Below, piece by piece: positions 5,048 to 11,765 of a stretch of 13,530 bases of DNA. Where the stretch lies: NCBI GenBank assembly GCA_050996405.1, contig JBPCRW010000068.1, positions 1-13,530 on the forward strand, in the 5' to 3' direction. A program made the translations under genes and the position numbers. The notes beneath the pieces are model-generated. The model saw only the letters and a list, made by a program, of their open reading frames with translations. It was not told the DNA's origin and did not search any database. Position 1 is the stretch's first letter, and each line of letters opens with the position of its first letter. This DNA is from JBPCRW01 sp050996405 (GTDB taxonomy: Bacteria > Acidobacteriota > Blastocatellia > Pyrinomonadales > Pyrinomonadaceae).

Positions 5048-6457
5048 CTAACTATTATCAATCGTCGGCTGTCCATGTGCAATCGCCGTCGGATATTTGC
5101 CGTTCCAGCAAGCGACGCACGCCGAGCCTTTTTCCAAGCCGATAGCTTCGAGCATTCCCTCTAAAGATAAATAACCCAAACTGTCGGCTTCGATATAATT
5201 GCAGACTTCTTCAACCGACATCTGCGCGGCGATTAAATCCGCTTTGCGCGGCGTATCAACGCCGTAATAACAGGGCGAAACGGTCGGCGGGCAGGAAATC
5301 CGCAGGTGAACTTCTTTCGCGCCTGCTTCACGAACCATCTGCACAATTTTTTTTGAAGTCGTGCCGCGCACAATCGAATCGTCAACTAAAACGATTCTGC
5401 GCCCGTTAATTAAATCTTTTATCGGATTCAGTTTCAGACGCACGCCGAACGAGCGAATTGATTGCGAAGGTTCGATAAACGTTCGCCCGACGTAATGATT
5501 TCTAATAATCGCGTGGCGAAAATTGATTCCAGACTGTCTGGCGAAACCGACGCTTGCCGCGACCCCGGAATCGGGAACGGGAACAACCAGCGCGTTATCT
5601 TCAGGGTTTTCAACCGGATGTTCAATCGCCAATTGTTTGCCCATATTGTGGCGCGATTGATTAACCGAACGCCCGTAAATTATCGAATCGGGACGCGAAA
5701 AATAAACATGCTCAAACGCGCAGACGGATTTCGGTTTCGCCGCAAACGGAAAACTCGAATGAACGCCGCGCCCGTCAATGACAATCATTTCGCCCGCTTC
5801 GATTTCGCGGACGTATTCCGCGTCAATCAAATCAAACGCGCAGGTTTCCGACGCGACGCACCACGCGCCGTTTAATTTTCCCAGATTCAGCGGACGAAAT
5901 CCGCGCGGGTCGCGCACGGCAATCAAAGATTTAGGCGTTAAAAAAAGCAGCGAAAACGCGCCTTCCGTCTCGCGCAAAACTTTTTCGACGGCTTCGATAA
6001 TGTTTTTCGCTTCGGTTCGCGCGACCGAATGCAGAATCGTTTCCGTGTCGGAAGTCGAAGAAAAAATCGCGCCTGCCTTTTCGAGTTCGGCGCGTTTCTG
6101 CGGCGCGAACGGGAGATTTCCATTATGGCAGACGGCGATTTGCCCGTGCTGGCAAGTCACTGAAAACGGCTGAACTTCCTTAATCGTGTTATGTCCTGCC
6201 GTCGAATAGCGCGTATGTCCGATTGCCGCCGCGCCGACGAGTTTTTTCAATTCGTCTTTGGTCAAAACATCCGCCACGAGTCCCATCGAGCGAAACTGAT
6301 GAAGATTTTCGCCGTCTGACGAAACGATTCCGCACGCTTCCTGCCCGCGATGCTGAAGCGCGAACAGTCCGAGCTGCGTCAAAGTCGAGGCTTCCGAGTG
6401 TCCGAAAACGCCGAAAACGCCGCATTCTTCGTGAAATTTGTCGAGAGAAAAATTCAT
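5048..6457 (-). CDS. purF: Amidophosphoribosyltransferase
   Basis: Catalyses the first committed step of purine synthesis, making phosphoribosylamine from PRPP and glutamine in the cytoplasm. The 469-residue protein begins MNFSLDKFHEECGVFG, so an 11-residue propeptide would be removed to expose Cys12 as the N-terminal nucleophile of the glutaminase domain (about 12-245). The PRPP loop VLVDDSIVRGTTS is at 356-368. Cysteines at 246, 389/395, 447 and 450 (CAFEHVYF, SCPPTVSPC, ACVAC) fit the B. subtilis-type enzyme that is matured with a 4Fe-4S cluster, which suggests oxygen-sensitive turnover. It starts 5 nt after the DUF5615 toxin gene on the same strand, an odd pairing, and no other purine gene is in view. 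The stop is TAG at 5048-5050, next to the heptamer repeat. Confidence 0.97.
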   Translation of the reverse strand: MNFSLDKFHEECGVFGVFGHSEASTLTQLGLFALQHRGQEACGIVSSDGENLHQFRSMGLVADVLTKDELKKLVGAAAIGHTRYSTAGHNTIKEVQPFSVTCQHGQIAVCHNGNLPFAPQKRAELEKAGAIFSSTSDTETILHSVARTEAKNIIEAVEKVLRETEGAFSLLFLTPKSLIAVRDPRGFRPLNLGKLNGAWCVASETCAFDLIDAEYVREIEAGEMIVIDGRGVHSSFPFAAKPKSVCAFEHVYFSRPDSIIYGRSVNQSRHNMGKQLAIEHPVENPEDNALVVPVPDSGVAASVGFARQSGINFRHAIIRNHYVGRTFIEPSQSIRSFGVRLKLNPIKDLINGRRIVLVDDSIVRGTTSKKIVQMVREAGAKEVHLRISCPPTVSPCYYGVDTPRKADLIAAQMSVEEVCNYIEADSLGYLSLEGMLEAIGLEKGSACVACWNGKYPTAIAHGQPTIDNS

Positions 6458-6462
6458 TCCGG

Positions 6463-6810
6463 TTAAATATAGATGATTTGATTCTTCATTTCGTCCGCCG
6501 TGAAATCGTTAAGAACAGAAAGCATCCGGCGGGCAATTTCTTGAGGCGAATTGTCGGCGAGAATGACGATTCCGCAATGATTTTTGCCCGAAGCGAAGTA
6601 TTCCGCCGCTAATTCTTCAAAATCGGCGCGGTCGTGCGTCAAAATTATGTAACCTTTCTCGTTCGCATACTCCAGTTGTTTGTTATCGCTCGCGCCTTTG
6701 CGCCCGACATCCTGCGTTGTTACGGCTTTGAATCCGTGCGATTGAATTATCTTGGCGATTAAGATATGAACATTTTCATCCAAATAAATTTCGATAAAGA
6801 TTTTGCTCAC
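6463..6810 (-). CDS. DUF5615 PIN-like toxin
   Basis: A 115-residue protein of the DUF5615 PIN-like family, the usual toxin partner of DUF433 antitoxins and a presumed nuclease. The family pattern is clear: YLDENVHILIAKII near the N-terminus with D11 and E12, then TTQDVGRKGASDNKQLEYA with D34 and D42, then ILTHDRADFEEL with D60 and D63. A C-terminal helical part carrying EIARRMLSVLND follows. Its ATG overlaps the stop of the DUF433 gene by 4 nt (ATGA), indicating translational coupling. Only 5 nt separate its stop from the purF start, so toxin and purF would share a message. Activity is inferred from the family, not demonstrated. Confidence 0.9.
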   Translation of the reverse strand: MSKIFIEIYLDENVHILIAKIIQSHGFKAVTTQDVGRKGASDNKQLEYANEKGYIILTHDRADFEELAAEYFASGKNHCGIVILADNSPQEIARRMLSVLNDFTADEMKNQIIYI

Positions 6811-7082
6811 AAATTTCTAACCGAAGAATGAATCAATTCTTTCGGCACGCGATTTTTTTCGATGTATTCATTGATTTCTTCTTGATTGTCGCTGTAATAA
6901 CTGAGAGCCTCAAAAACTTCCGCCAACGTCAGATGCGGAAGCCCGACCGGAATTTCTTCGGGCGGAACGCCCCTGCGCCAGGTTTCGACGATTGCTCGCA
7001 CAGACGTTCGCGTTCCTTTAATAATCGGCTCGCCGCTTTTTTCTTTTCTCGTGATGTAATGATATTCGATTGCTGTTTCCAT
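6807..7082 (-). CDS. DUF433 antitoxin
   Basis: A 91-residue DUF433 protein, a winged-helix-like DNA-binding antitoxin paired with DUF5615. The diagnostic stretch GEPIIKGTRTSVRAIVE lies at residues 17-33, followed by GVPPEEIPVGLPHLTLAEVFEAL, which is a textbook arrangement, and then YYSDNQEEINEYIEKNR. It overlaps the toxin gene by 4 nt and starts 22 nt after the fumarylacetoacetase stop. No promoter is obvious in that 22-nt gap, so the pair may be read from the tyrosine-catabolism message unless an internal promoter lies within the fumarylacetoacetase gene. It likely autorepresses with the toxin, as such pairs usually do. Confidence 0.9.
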   Translation of the reverse strand: METAIEYHYITRKEKSGEPIIKGTRTSVRAIVETWRRGVPPEEIPVGLPHLTLAEVFEALSYYSDNQEEINEYIEKNRVPKELIHSSVRNL

Positions 7083-7104
7083 AGCTTTGATTATAAACCG
7101 AAAA

Positions 7105-8436
7105 TCAATCGGCTGGAAGAATGCGCCCGCGACAGGTCCCGAAGCCGATGCGCCGGAAGCCTTCGCGCTCGCAGTAACCTTTCATAATTATTTCGTCGCC
7201 GTCTTCTAAAAATCTGCGCTGTTCGCCGTTCGGCAGTTCTATCGGTTCTGTGCCGCGCCAAGTCAATTCCAACAGACAACCGCGAGCGTCTTTTTCTTTA
7301 CCCGAAACCGTTCCGGTCGCCATCAAATCGCCGGTTTGCAGGTTACAGCCGTTTGAAGCGTGATGCGTCAGCATTTGCCCGATTGTCCAGTATAAATCCT
7401 TCATATTCGAGCGCGATAAAAGATGCGGCGCGATATTTTCATCACGCATTTTTGCGGTTTGAATATAAACTTCGAGTTTTAAATCAATGCCGCCGAACTT
7501 TTGATTAGCTTTACCGTTCAAATAATCGAGCGGCTGCGGGTCGCCCGTGTCGCGTTCAAACGCCGGAACGCGAAACGGCGCGAGTGCTTCGAGCGTTACG
7601 ACAAACGGCGAAACGGTCGTCGCAAAATTTTTCGCTAAAAAAGGTCCAAGCGGCTGGTATTCCCAAGATTGAATATCACGCGCCGACCAATCGTTGACCA
7701 GACACAAACCAAAAATATGTTCCTCCGCTTTTTCAATCGGAACGGACACGCCTAAATTATTTCCCTTTCCGACAAAAAATCCGACTTCCATTTCATAATC
7801 GAGATTTTTGCACGGAATATAAACGGGCGGCTTTTCCGCATCCGCGCGATTCTGACCTTTCGGGCGTTTGACATCCGTTCCCGAAACGACAATGCTTGAG
7901 GCGCGTCCGTGATAACCGATTGGAATATATTTGTAATTCGGCAGTAGCGGATTGTCGGGACGAAACATCGAACCAACATTTGTCGCGTGAAATATCGAGC
8001 AATAAAAATCGGTGTAATCGCCAATTTTTAAAGGTGGATATAAAACAACTTCAGTAACGGGAATTAGATGATTTTGAATAGCAGATTTAATTTCGTCACT
8101 GGCATCGTCGCTTAAAATTTGACATACAAAGCGACGTAAAACAGTTCGAGTTTCTAACGAAACGGATTCCGCTAAATATTGTAAATCAGCTTCATTAAAA
8201 TCGCCGCTGTGTTTTTTGTAAAACCATTCGAGAATTGGTTCGTGAAAAATTCTATCTAAATTTAAAACGTAATCACCGATTCTCACTCCAATCTTATTAG
8301 TCTGCCATTGCTTTCCAACTTGTTGAAAACTACAAAAAGGCAAATTTTGAATCGGAAAATCCGTGTCGGGCGCGTTGGCTGATTCAATCCAGCTTCGCAA
8401 ATTCGGGTCGTGTGTTTCGTTTCTTTCGTAAGTCAT
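7105..8436 (-). CDS. fahA: Fumarylacetoacetase
   Basis: Hydrolyses 4-fumarylacetoacetate to fumarate and acetoacetate, the last step of tyrosine catabolism, in the cytoplasm. The 443-residue length is slightly above the animal enzyme. Metal and catalytic residues align with human FAH at a constant offset: D143 (human D126), H150 (H133), E215 and E217 in DYEMEVGF (E199, E201), D249, R253 and Q256 in NDWSARDIQ (D233, R237, Q240), and K269 in FLAKNF (K253). The N-terminal SH3-like domain occupies about residues 1-130. It follows the 299-residue unknown gene after a gap holding a long hairpin, and precedes the DUF433/DUF5615 pair by 22 nt. Identification is secure. Confidence 0.96.
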   Translation of the reverse strand: MTYERNETHDPNLRSWIESANAPDTDFPIQNLPFCSFQQVGKQWQTNKIGVRIGDYVLNLDRIFHEPILEWFYKKHSGDFNEADLQYLAESVSLETRTVLRRFVCQILSDDASDEIKSAIQNHLIPVTEVVLYPPLKIGDYTDFYCSIFHATNVGSMFRPDNPLLPNYKYIPIGYHGRASSIVVSGTDVKRPKGQNRADAEKPPVYIPCKNLDYEMEVGFFVGKGNNLGVSVPIEKAEEHIFGLCLVNDWSARDIQSWEYQPLGPFLAKNFATTVSPFVVTLEALAPFRVPAFERDTGDPQPLDYLNGKANQKFGGIDLKLEVYIQTAKMRDENIAPHLLSRSNMKDLYWTIGQMLTHHASNGCNLQTGDLMATGTVSGKEKDARGCLLELTWRGTEPIELPNGEQRRFLEDGDEIIMKGYCEREGFRRIGFGTCRGRILPAD

Positions 8437-8447
8437 AAATTATATGA

Positions 8448-8518
8448 GCCGCAAAAATTCACAAAAATCACAAAATCATTTTGGTTAAATTTTTGTGTTT
8501 TTCGTCCTCTTTTGCGGC
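8448..8518. repeat. CACAAAA-type imperfect hairpin upstream of fahA
   Basis: The 89-bp gap (8437-8525) between fahA and the upstream gene is filled by an imperfect inverted repeat. The outer arms GCCGCAAAA (8448-8456) and TTTTGCGGC (8510-8518) are exact complements, and so are the inner arms CACAAAAAT (8460-8468) and ATTTTTGTG (8489-8497). It resembles the hairpin at 11686-11758 in sequence style and position, so both look like members of one dispersed intergenic repeat family. It might also act as an attenuator or mRNA stabiliser. Confidence 0.75.
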
Positions 8519-8525
8519 GATTCTT

Positions 8526-9425
8526 TTATAAAATTTTCATCTCTTGCAAATCTGCAATCGGTTCGTCGAACGAGCAAGAGCCGAATGAAATCGCGCCGCG
8601 CATTCGCAGAGCTTTTAATTGCGCCGTGCTGATAAAATATTCCTGCCGCCAGGTAATGCCGGTTTCGTCAAACTTAAAACTTTCCGCCCACTCGTCTTCG
8701 AGCAGTTCGTGTATTAAATCGGATTTATAACCTTCACGCAAAAAAGCGGCGGCGAGGAAAACGTTTAAAAAACCATTCATCGTTCCAACGGGAGCGTCTT
8801 TTTCGTAGGTCAAAGGCTTCAAGCAGCGCAACGTATGATGCAGTCCGGCGGTCGCCTTAAACGGCACGTTGGCGGCAAGGCACGTTCGCATAAATCGCGT
8901 AATTTGTTCCGCCGAAGGAAAGGATTCGGGCGTGATGCCGCCCGCGCGAATTTTGGCGCGACGGTTTTTGACGGCAAGCGTCGAAACCGCGTCGGCTAAA
9001 TTTTCGTTCAGAGGCAATTCAAAATAAGCGTCGAAATTTTCGGGAATATGCACCGCCGCGTTTTCAATTTCCAAAGAATTATGCGTTTTGACTTCGAGCG
9101 CGTCGGCAATCGCTCTGCCCGCAAATTCGCGGTTAAATTCTTCGATTCTACGAACAGTTTCGTAAATCTCCGCGCCCGCCAAAACACTTAGTTTCCAAAC
9201 GTCGTCGCCGCGCAAAAAAAATTCTTGGGCGTTTTTCGCAAATTCGTCGAGTCCTTCGACCGGAACGACAAAACGACCGAGCATCCATTTGTAATGGCTG
9301 TTTTTATACGCCGCGTAATTGATGACGGCTTCCGCCATCGGCAATTTTGACGGCGGGAAAAGTCCGGCGTAATCAACGATTTCAGACAATAAAACACGGG
9401 CGGATTCTTTGATATTTTCGCTCAT
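8526..9425 (-). CDS. Conserved protein of unknown function in tyrosine catabolism cluster
   Basis: A 299-residue soluble protein with no signal peptide or membrane segment. I do not recognise a named domain. Conserved-looking blocks include DYAGLFPPSKLPMAEAV near 18-34, WMLGRFVVP at 47-55, KIRAGG at 158-163, FKATAGLHHTLR at 189-200, a GTMNGFLNVFLAAAFL stretch near 214-229, and FGSCSFDEP at 281-289 near the C-terminus. Alternating strands ending in GG or AG loops and helices recall a TIM-barrel-like fold, but this is only an impression. Its start abuts the Uma2 stop with no gap (TAA ATG). It sits between hmgA and fahA, exactly where pathway order would require maleylacetoacetate isomerase, and no GST-type isomerase is in the window. 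A role as a non-orthologous isomerase or accessory hydrolase is hypothesis only. Confidence 0.85.
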   Translation of the reverse strand: MSENIKESARVLLSEIVDYAGLFPPSKLPMAEAVINYAAYKNSHYKWMLGRFVVPVEGLDEFAKNAQEFFLRGDDVWKLSVLAGAEIYETVRRIEEFNREFAGRAIADALEVKTHNSLEIENAAVHIPENFDAYFELPLNENLADAVSTLAVKNRRAKIRAGGITPESFPSAEQITRFMRTCLAANVPFKATAGLHHTLRCLKPLTYEKDAPVGTMNGFLNVFLAAAFLREGYKSDLIHELLEDEWAESFKFDETGITWRQEYFISTAQLKALRMRGAISFGSCSFDEPIADLQEMKIL

Positions 9426-10046
9426 TTATTCGGCGGATTCTCGATATTGAAACGGGAAAGTATTGTCGGGAAAAGTTACGGTGCTGTAAATTTCGGTCAA
9501 ATTTATCTCGCAGTCGAGTAAAGCGATTTGAAGTTTCTCGTTAAGCCCGTTTATCTCGCGGTAACTCCATGGATCATCCACCTGCCCGACATACTGCGTG
9601 ACGTGGGGGAGATGCTGTGCAATCAATAGATACTCGCGGAAACTTTCGATTGATTTGTAATAAGTAAATTTATCGCCTCTATCAAACGCTTCGGTCGAGT
9701 CTGACAAAATCTCGACGATTAACTGCGGATTCGTCAAAACATCCAAACCTTTTAACTTTTCAAATTCGACTTTGCCGCACAACGCCGACAAATCTGGATA
9801 ACGATACGGCGGATATTCGGGAACTTTGACGCGCATATCCGACGGAAAGACGCGGCAGGTTTTCTTTTTAGAGCGAAATTCAATTGTTAGCGCGGTCGCC
9901 AGATTTATTTGAATCTGCGCGTGTTCGTCGCTAACTCCGGCGAGCGCGAATACGTTTCCGTCCCAGTATTCAAACTTCTCGTCGCTCGATTTTTCGAGTT
10001 CGATATAATCGTCCAGCGTATATTTGAGTTTTTCCTGCGGTCGCAT
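9426..10046 (-). CDS. Uma2 family endonuclease (DUF820)
   Basis: A 206-residue protein of the Uma2/DUF820 family, PD-(D/E)XK-fold predicted nucleases that are abundant in cyanobacteria and acidobacteria and whose biological role is unsettled. Family marks are present: the start region YTLDDYIELE, KFEYWDGNVFALAG near 24-37, H42 in EHAQIQINLA, PDLSALCG with D85, NPQLIVEILSDST with E112, and the following FDRGDKFTYYKSIESFREYLLI segment. Metal-binding Asp and Glu appear intact, so it may be active. It lies 7 nt after a small unknown gene and directly abuts the 299-residue gene, thus inside the tyrosine-catabolism transcription unit with no evident pathway role. A recent lodger or a co-transcribed defence-like gene are both possible. 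Confidence 0.92.
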   Translation of the reverse strand: MRPQEKLKYTLDDYIELEKSSDEKFEYWDGNVFALAGVSDEHAQIQINLATALTIEFRSKKKTCRVFPSDMRVKVPEYPPYRYPDLSALCGKVEFEKLKGLDVLTNPQLIVEILSDSTEAFDRGDKFTYYKSIESFREYLLIAQHLPHVTQYVGQVDDPWSYREINGLNEKLQIALLDCEINLTEIYSTVTFPDNTFPFQYRESAE

Positions 10047-10053
10047 AGAATGT

Positions 10054-10374
10054 TTATGGCAGAAGTTTTAATACTTTTTCTCTGATTTCATCTCTGTTAA
10101 GAATTTCAATTTCTACAATTTTACCATTTAATATATCAACGTTAATCATTCCCTTTTCAGGGTCAAGCGGAAGTGTATAATGATTTGTTCCCCAAGCACC
10201 CTTCGGTTTCGGAACTGTATAAATTGTTGCACAAAAATCATCGCCGCAACGACATCTATCTGTAATCTGTAAGGTGTCAACTTGCTCTGCAAGCTCTGAT
10301 TTCTTCTCTTTCTCAAATAAAGATTTTAATTCAGAAGATAATTCCGGCAGCACATCTTTTAGAACCATTGACAT
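10054..10374 (-). CDS. Small hypothetical protein with CxC...C motif
   Basis: A 106-residue soluble protein of unknown function. Residues 1-32 are helical and charged, then ITDRCRCGDDFCATIYT carries C41, C43 and C48, a tight CxCx4C cluster that could bind zinc. A beta-rich second half contains GMINVDILNGKIVEIEIL near 75-92. The pattern resembles small conserved hypotheticals with a DRCRCGDDFC core that I recall from other bacteria, without known role. The gene starts 3 nt after the hmgA stop and ends 7 nt before the Uma2 gene, so it travels with that neighbour. An alternative ATG two codons in (10368) is possible. Confidence 0.8.
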   Translation of the reverse strand: MSMVLKDVLPELSSELKSLFEKEKKSELAEQVDTLQITDRCRCGDDFCATIYTVPKPKGAWGTNHYTLPLDPEKGMINVDILNGKIVEIEILNRDEIREKVLKLLP

Positions 10375-10377
10375 AAC

Positions 10378-11676
10378 CTACATCTTAAAATTTTTTTTCA
10401 ATTTCTGCCAGACTTCAAAATATTCGTGTTGCAATTCGGATGTTTCCATCGCGTATTTCGTCGGGCGAATGACGTAGCGCGACTCGAACATAAACGCCAT
10501 TGTGCCGGAAAGTTTTTGCGGTTTTAATTCCGCGTTCGAGGCTTTTTCATAGGCTTCAAGGTCGGGTCCGTGCGCCGACATTTGATTGTGCAAAGACGCG
10601 CCGCCCGCGACAAAGCCTTCTTCTTTCGCGTCGTATTGCCCGAAACACAAGCCCATAAATTCCGACATTATATTGCGATGAAACCACGGCGGGCGAAACG
10701 TATTTTCGGCAACCAGCCATCTGTCCGGGAAAATCACAAAGTCGCAATTTGCCGTGCCGACATCCGGCGAAGGAGACGTTAAAACCGTGTAAATCGAAGG
10801 GTCTGGATGGTCAAACGAAACCGAGCCGATGGTATTAAACCGCCGCAGATCGTAACGATACGGCGCATAGTTTCCGTGCCACGCGACGACATCGAGCGGC
10901 GAATGGTCAATCGCGCAACTCCAAAGATTCCCGCCGAATTTCGCCGTTAAAATAAACTCGCCGTCCGTGTCTTCAAACCACGCCGTCGGCGTTTCAAAAT
11001 CGCGCGGATTCGCCAGACCGTTCGCGCCAATCGGACCTAAATCGGGAAGCCTGAACTGCGCTCCGTAATTTTCGCAAATATAGCCGCGCGCTTCGCCGTC
11101 CGGCAATTCGACGCGGAATTTCAGCCCGCGCGGAATCACGCAAATCTCGCCCGAACCGATTTCTATAATTCCCAGTTCGGTCAAAAAACGAACGCGATTT
11201 TTCTCCGCGACGACCAGCATTTCGCCGTCCGCGTTGTAGAAAAATCTATCGGTCATATTTTTGTTGCAGGCGAAAATATGAATCGCAATTCCGTGTTGTG
11301 AAAACGAATCGCCGTTTCCGCCGAATGTCGTCAAACTATCAACAAAATCAATTTCGTTTTGCGGCATCGCCAAAGGATTCCAGCGCAGTTGATTCGGCGT
11401 GGTTTCGATTTCGTCAAATTTTGCGACGAGTTTTCCGTTATCAATTCGCGCAAACGGTTTGTGCGTCACCGACGGGCGAATGCGATATGTCCAAGTTCTC
11501 TTATTAAAAACGCGCGGCGCGGTAAAAGCCGTTCCCGAAAACTGTTCGGCGTAAAGTCCAAGCGGTGCTTTCTGCGGCGAATTACGTCCGACGGGCAATG
11601 CGCCTTTCACGGCTTCGGTCGCAAATTCATTGCCGAAACCTGTTTGATATTTGAATTGCTCGACTGCTGATTTCAT
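10378..11676 (-). CDS. hmgA: Homogentisate 1,2-dioxygenase
   Basis: Fe(II) ring-cleaving dioxygenase turning homogentisate into 4-maleylacetoacetate. I start it at the ATG at 11676 (MKSAVEQFKYQTGFGNEFATEA), which gives 432 residues and the family's normal N-terminus. An upstream in-frame ATG at 11712 would add 12 residues read out of an intergenic hairpin. Iron ligands fit human HGD: H333 and E339 in FHRNIMSEFMGL and H369 in HNQMSAHGPD. The catalytic histidine is H267 in AWHGNYAPYRY. It lies downstream of hpd, separated by a long hairpin, and is followed after 3 nt by a small unknown gene. Identification is secure. Confidence 0.97.
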   Translation of the reverse strand: MKSAVEQFKYQTGFGNEFATEAVKGALPVGRNSPQKAPLGLYAEQFSGTAFTAPRVFNKRTWTYRIRPSVTHKPFARIDNGKLVAKFDEIETTPNQLRWNPLAMPQNEIDFVDSLTTFGGNGDSFSQHGIAIHIFACNKNMTDRFFYNADGEMLVVAEKNRVRFLTELGIIEIGSGEICVIPRGLKFRVELPDGEARGYICENYGAQFRLPDLGPIGANGLANPRDFETPTAWFEDTDGEFILTAKFGGNLWSCAIDHSPLDVVAWHGNYAPYRYDLRRFNTIGSVSFDHPDPSIYTVLTSPSPDVGTANCDFVIFPDRWLVAENTFRPPWFHRNIMSEFMGLCFGQYDAKEEGFVAGGASLHNQMSAHGPDLEAYEKASNAELKPQKLSGTMAFMFESRYVIRPTKYAMETSELQHEYFEVWQKLKKNFKM

Positions 11677-11685
11677 AATTTTCGG

Positions 11686-11758
11686 ATAGCCACAAAAAAT
11701 CACAAAAGGCACAAAAATACTTTTTGATTTTGTGTTTTTTGTGCCTTTTTGTGGCTAT
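11686..11758. repeat. Long imperfect hairpin between hpd and hmgA
   Basis: The outer arms ATAGCCACAAAAA (11686-11698) and 11746-11758 are exact 13-bp complements. The inner arms GGCACAAAAA (11708-11717) and TTTTTGTGCC (11736-11745) add 10 bp, with a 9-nt bulge on one side only. It fills nearly the whole gap between the hpd stop (11766) and the hmgA start (11676). The style matches the element at 8448-8518, so it is probably a dispersed intergenic repeat, possibly also a partial terminator or processing site. Confidence 0.8.
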
Positions 11759-11765
11759 TAAATCT

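Noticed and set aside
5462..6173. Plus-strand open frames opposite purF
   Set aside because: They overlap the clear purF gene on the other strand and encode Arg-rich sequences lacking any family features.
11677..11712. Upstream ATG extending hmgA by 12 residues
   Set aside because: The extension is read from the intergenic hairpin, and the ATG at 11676 gives the family's normal N-terminus.
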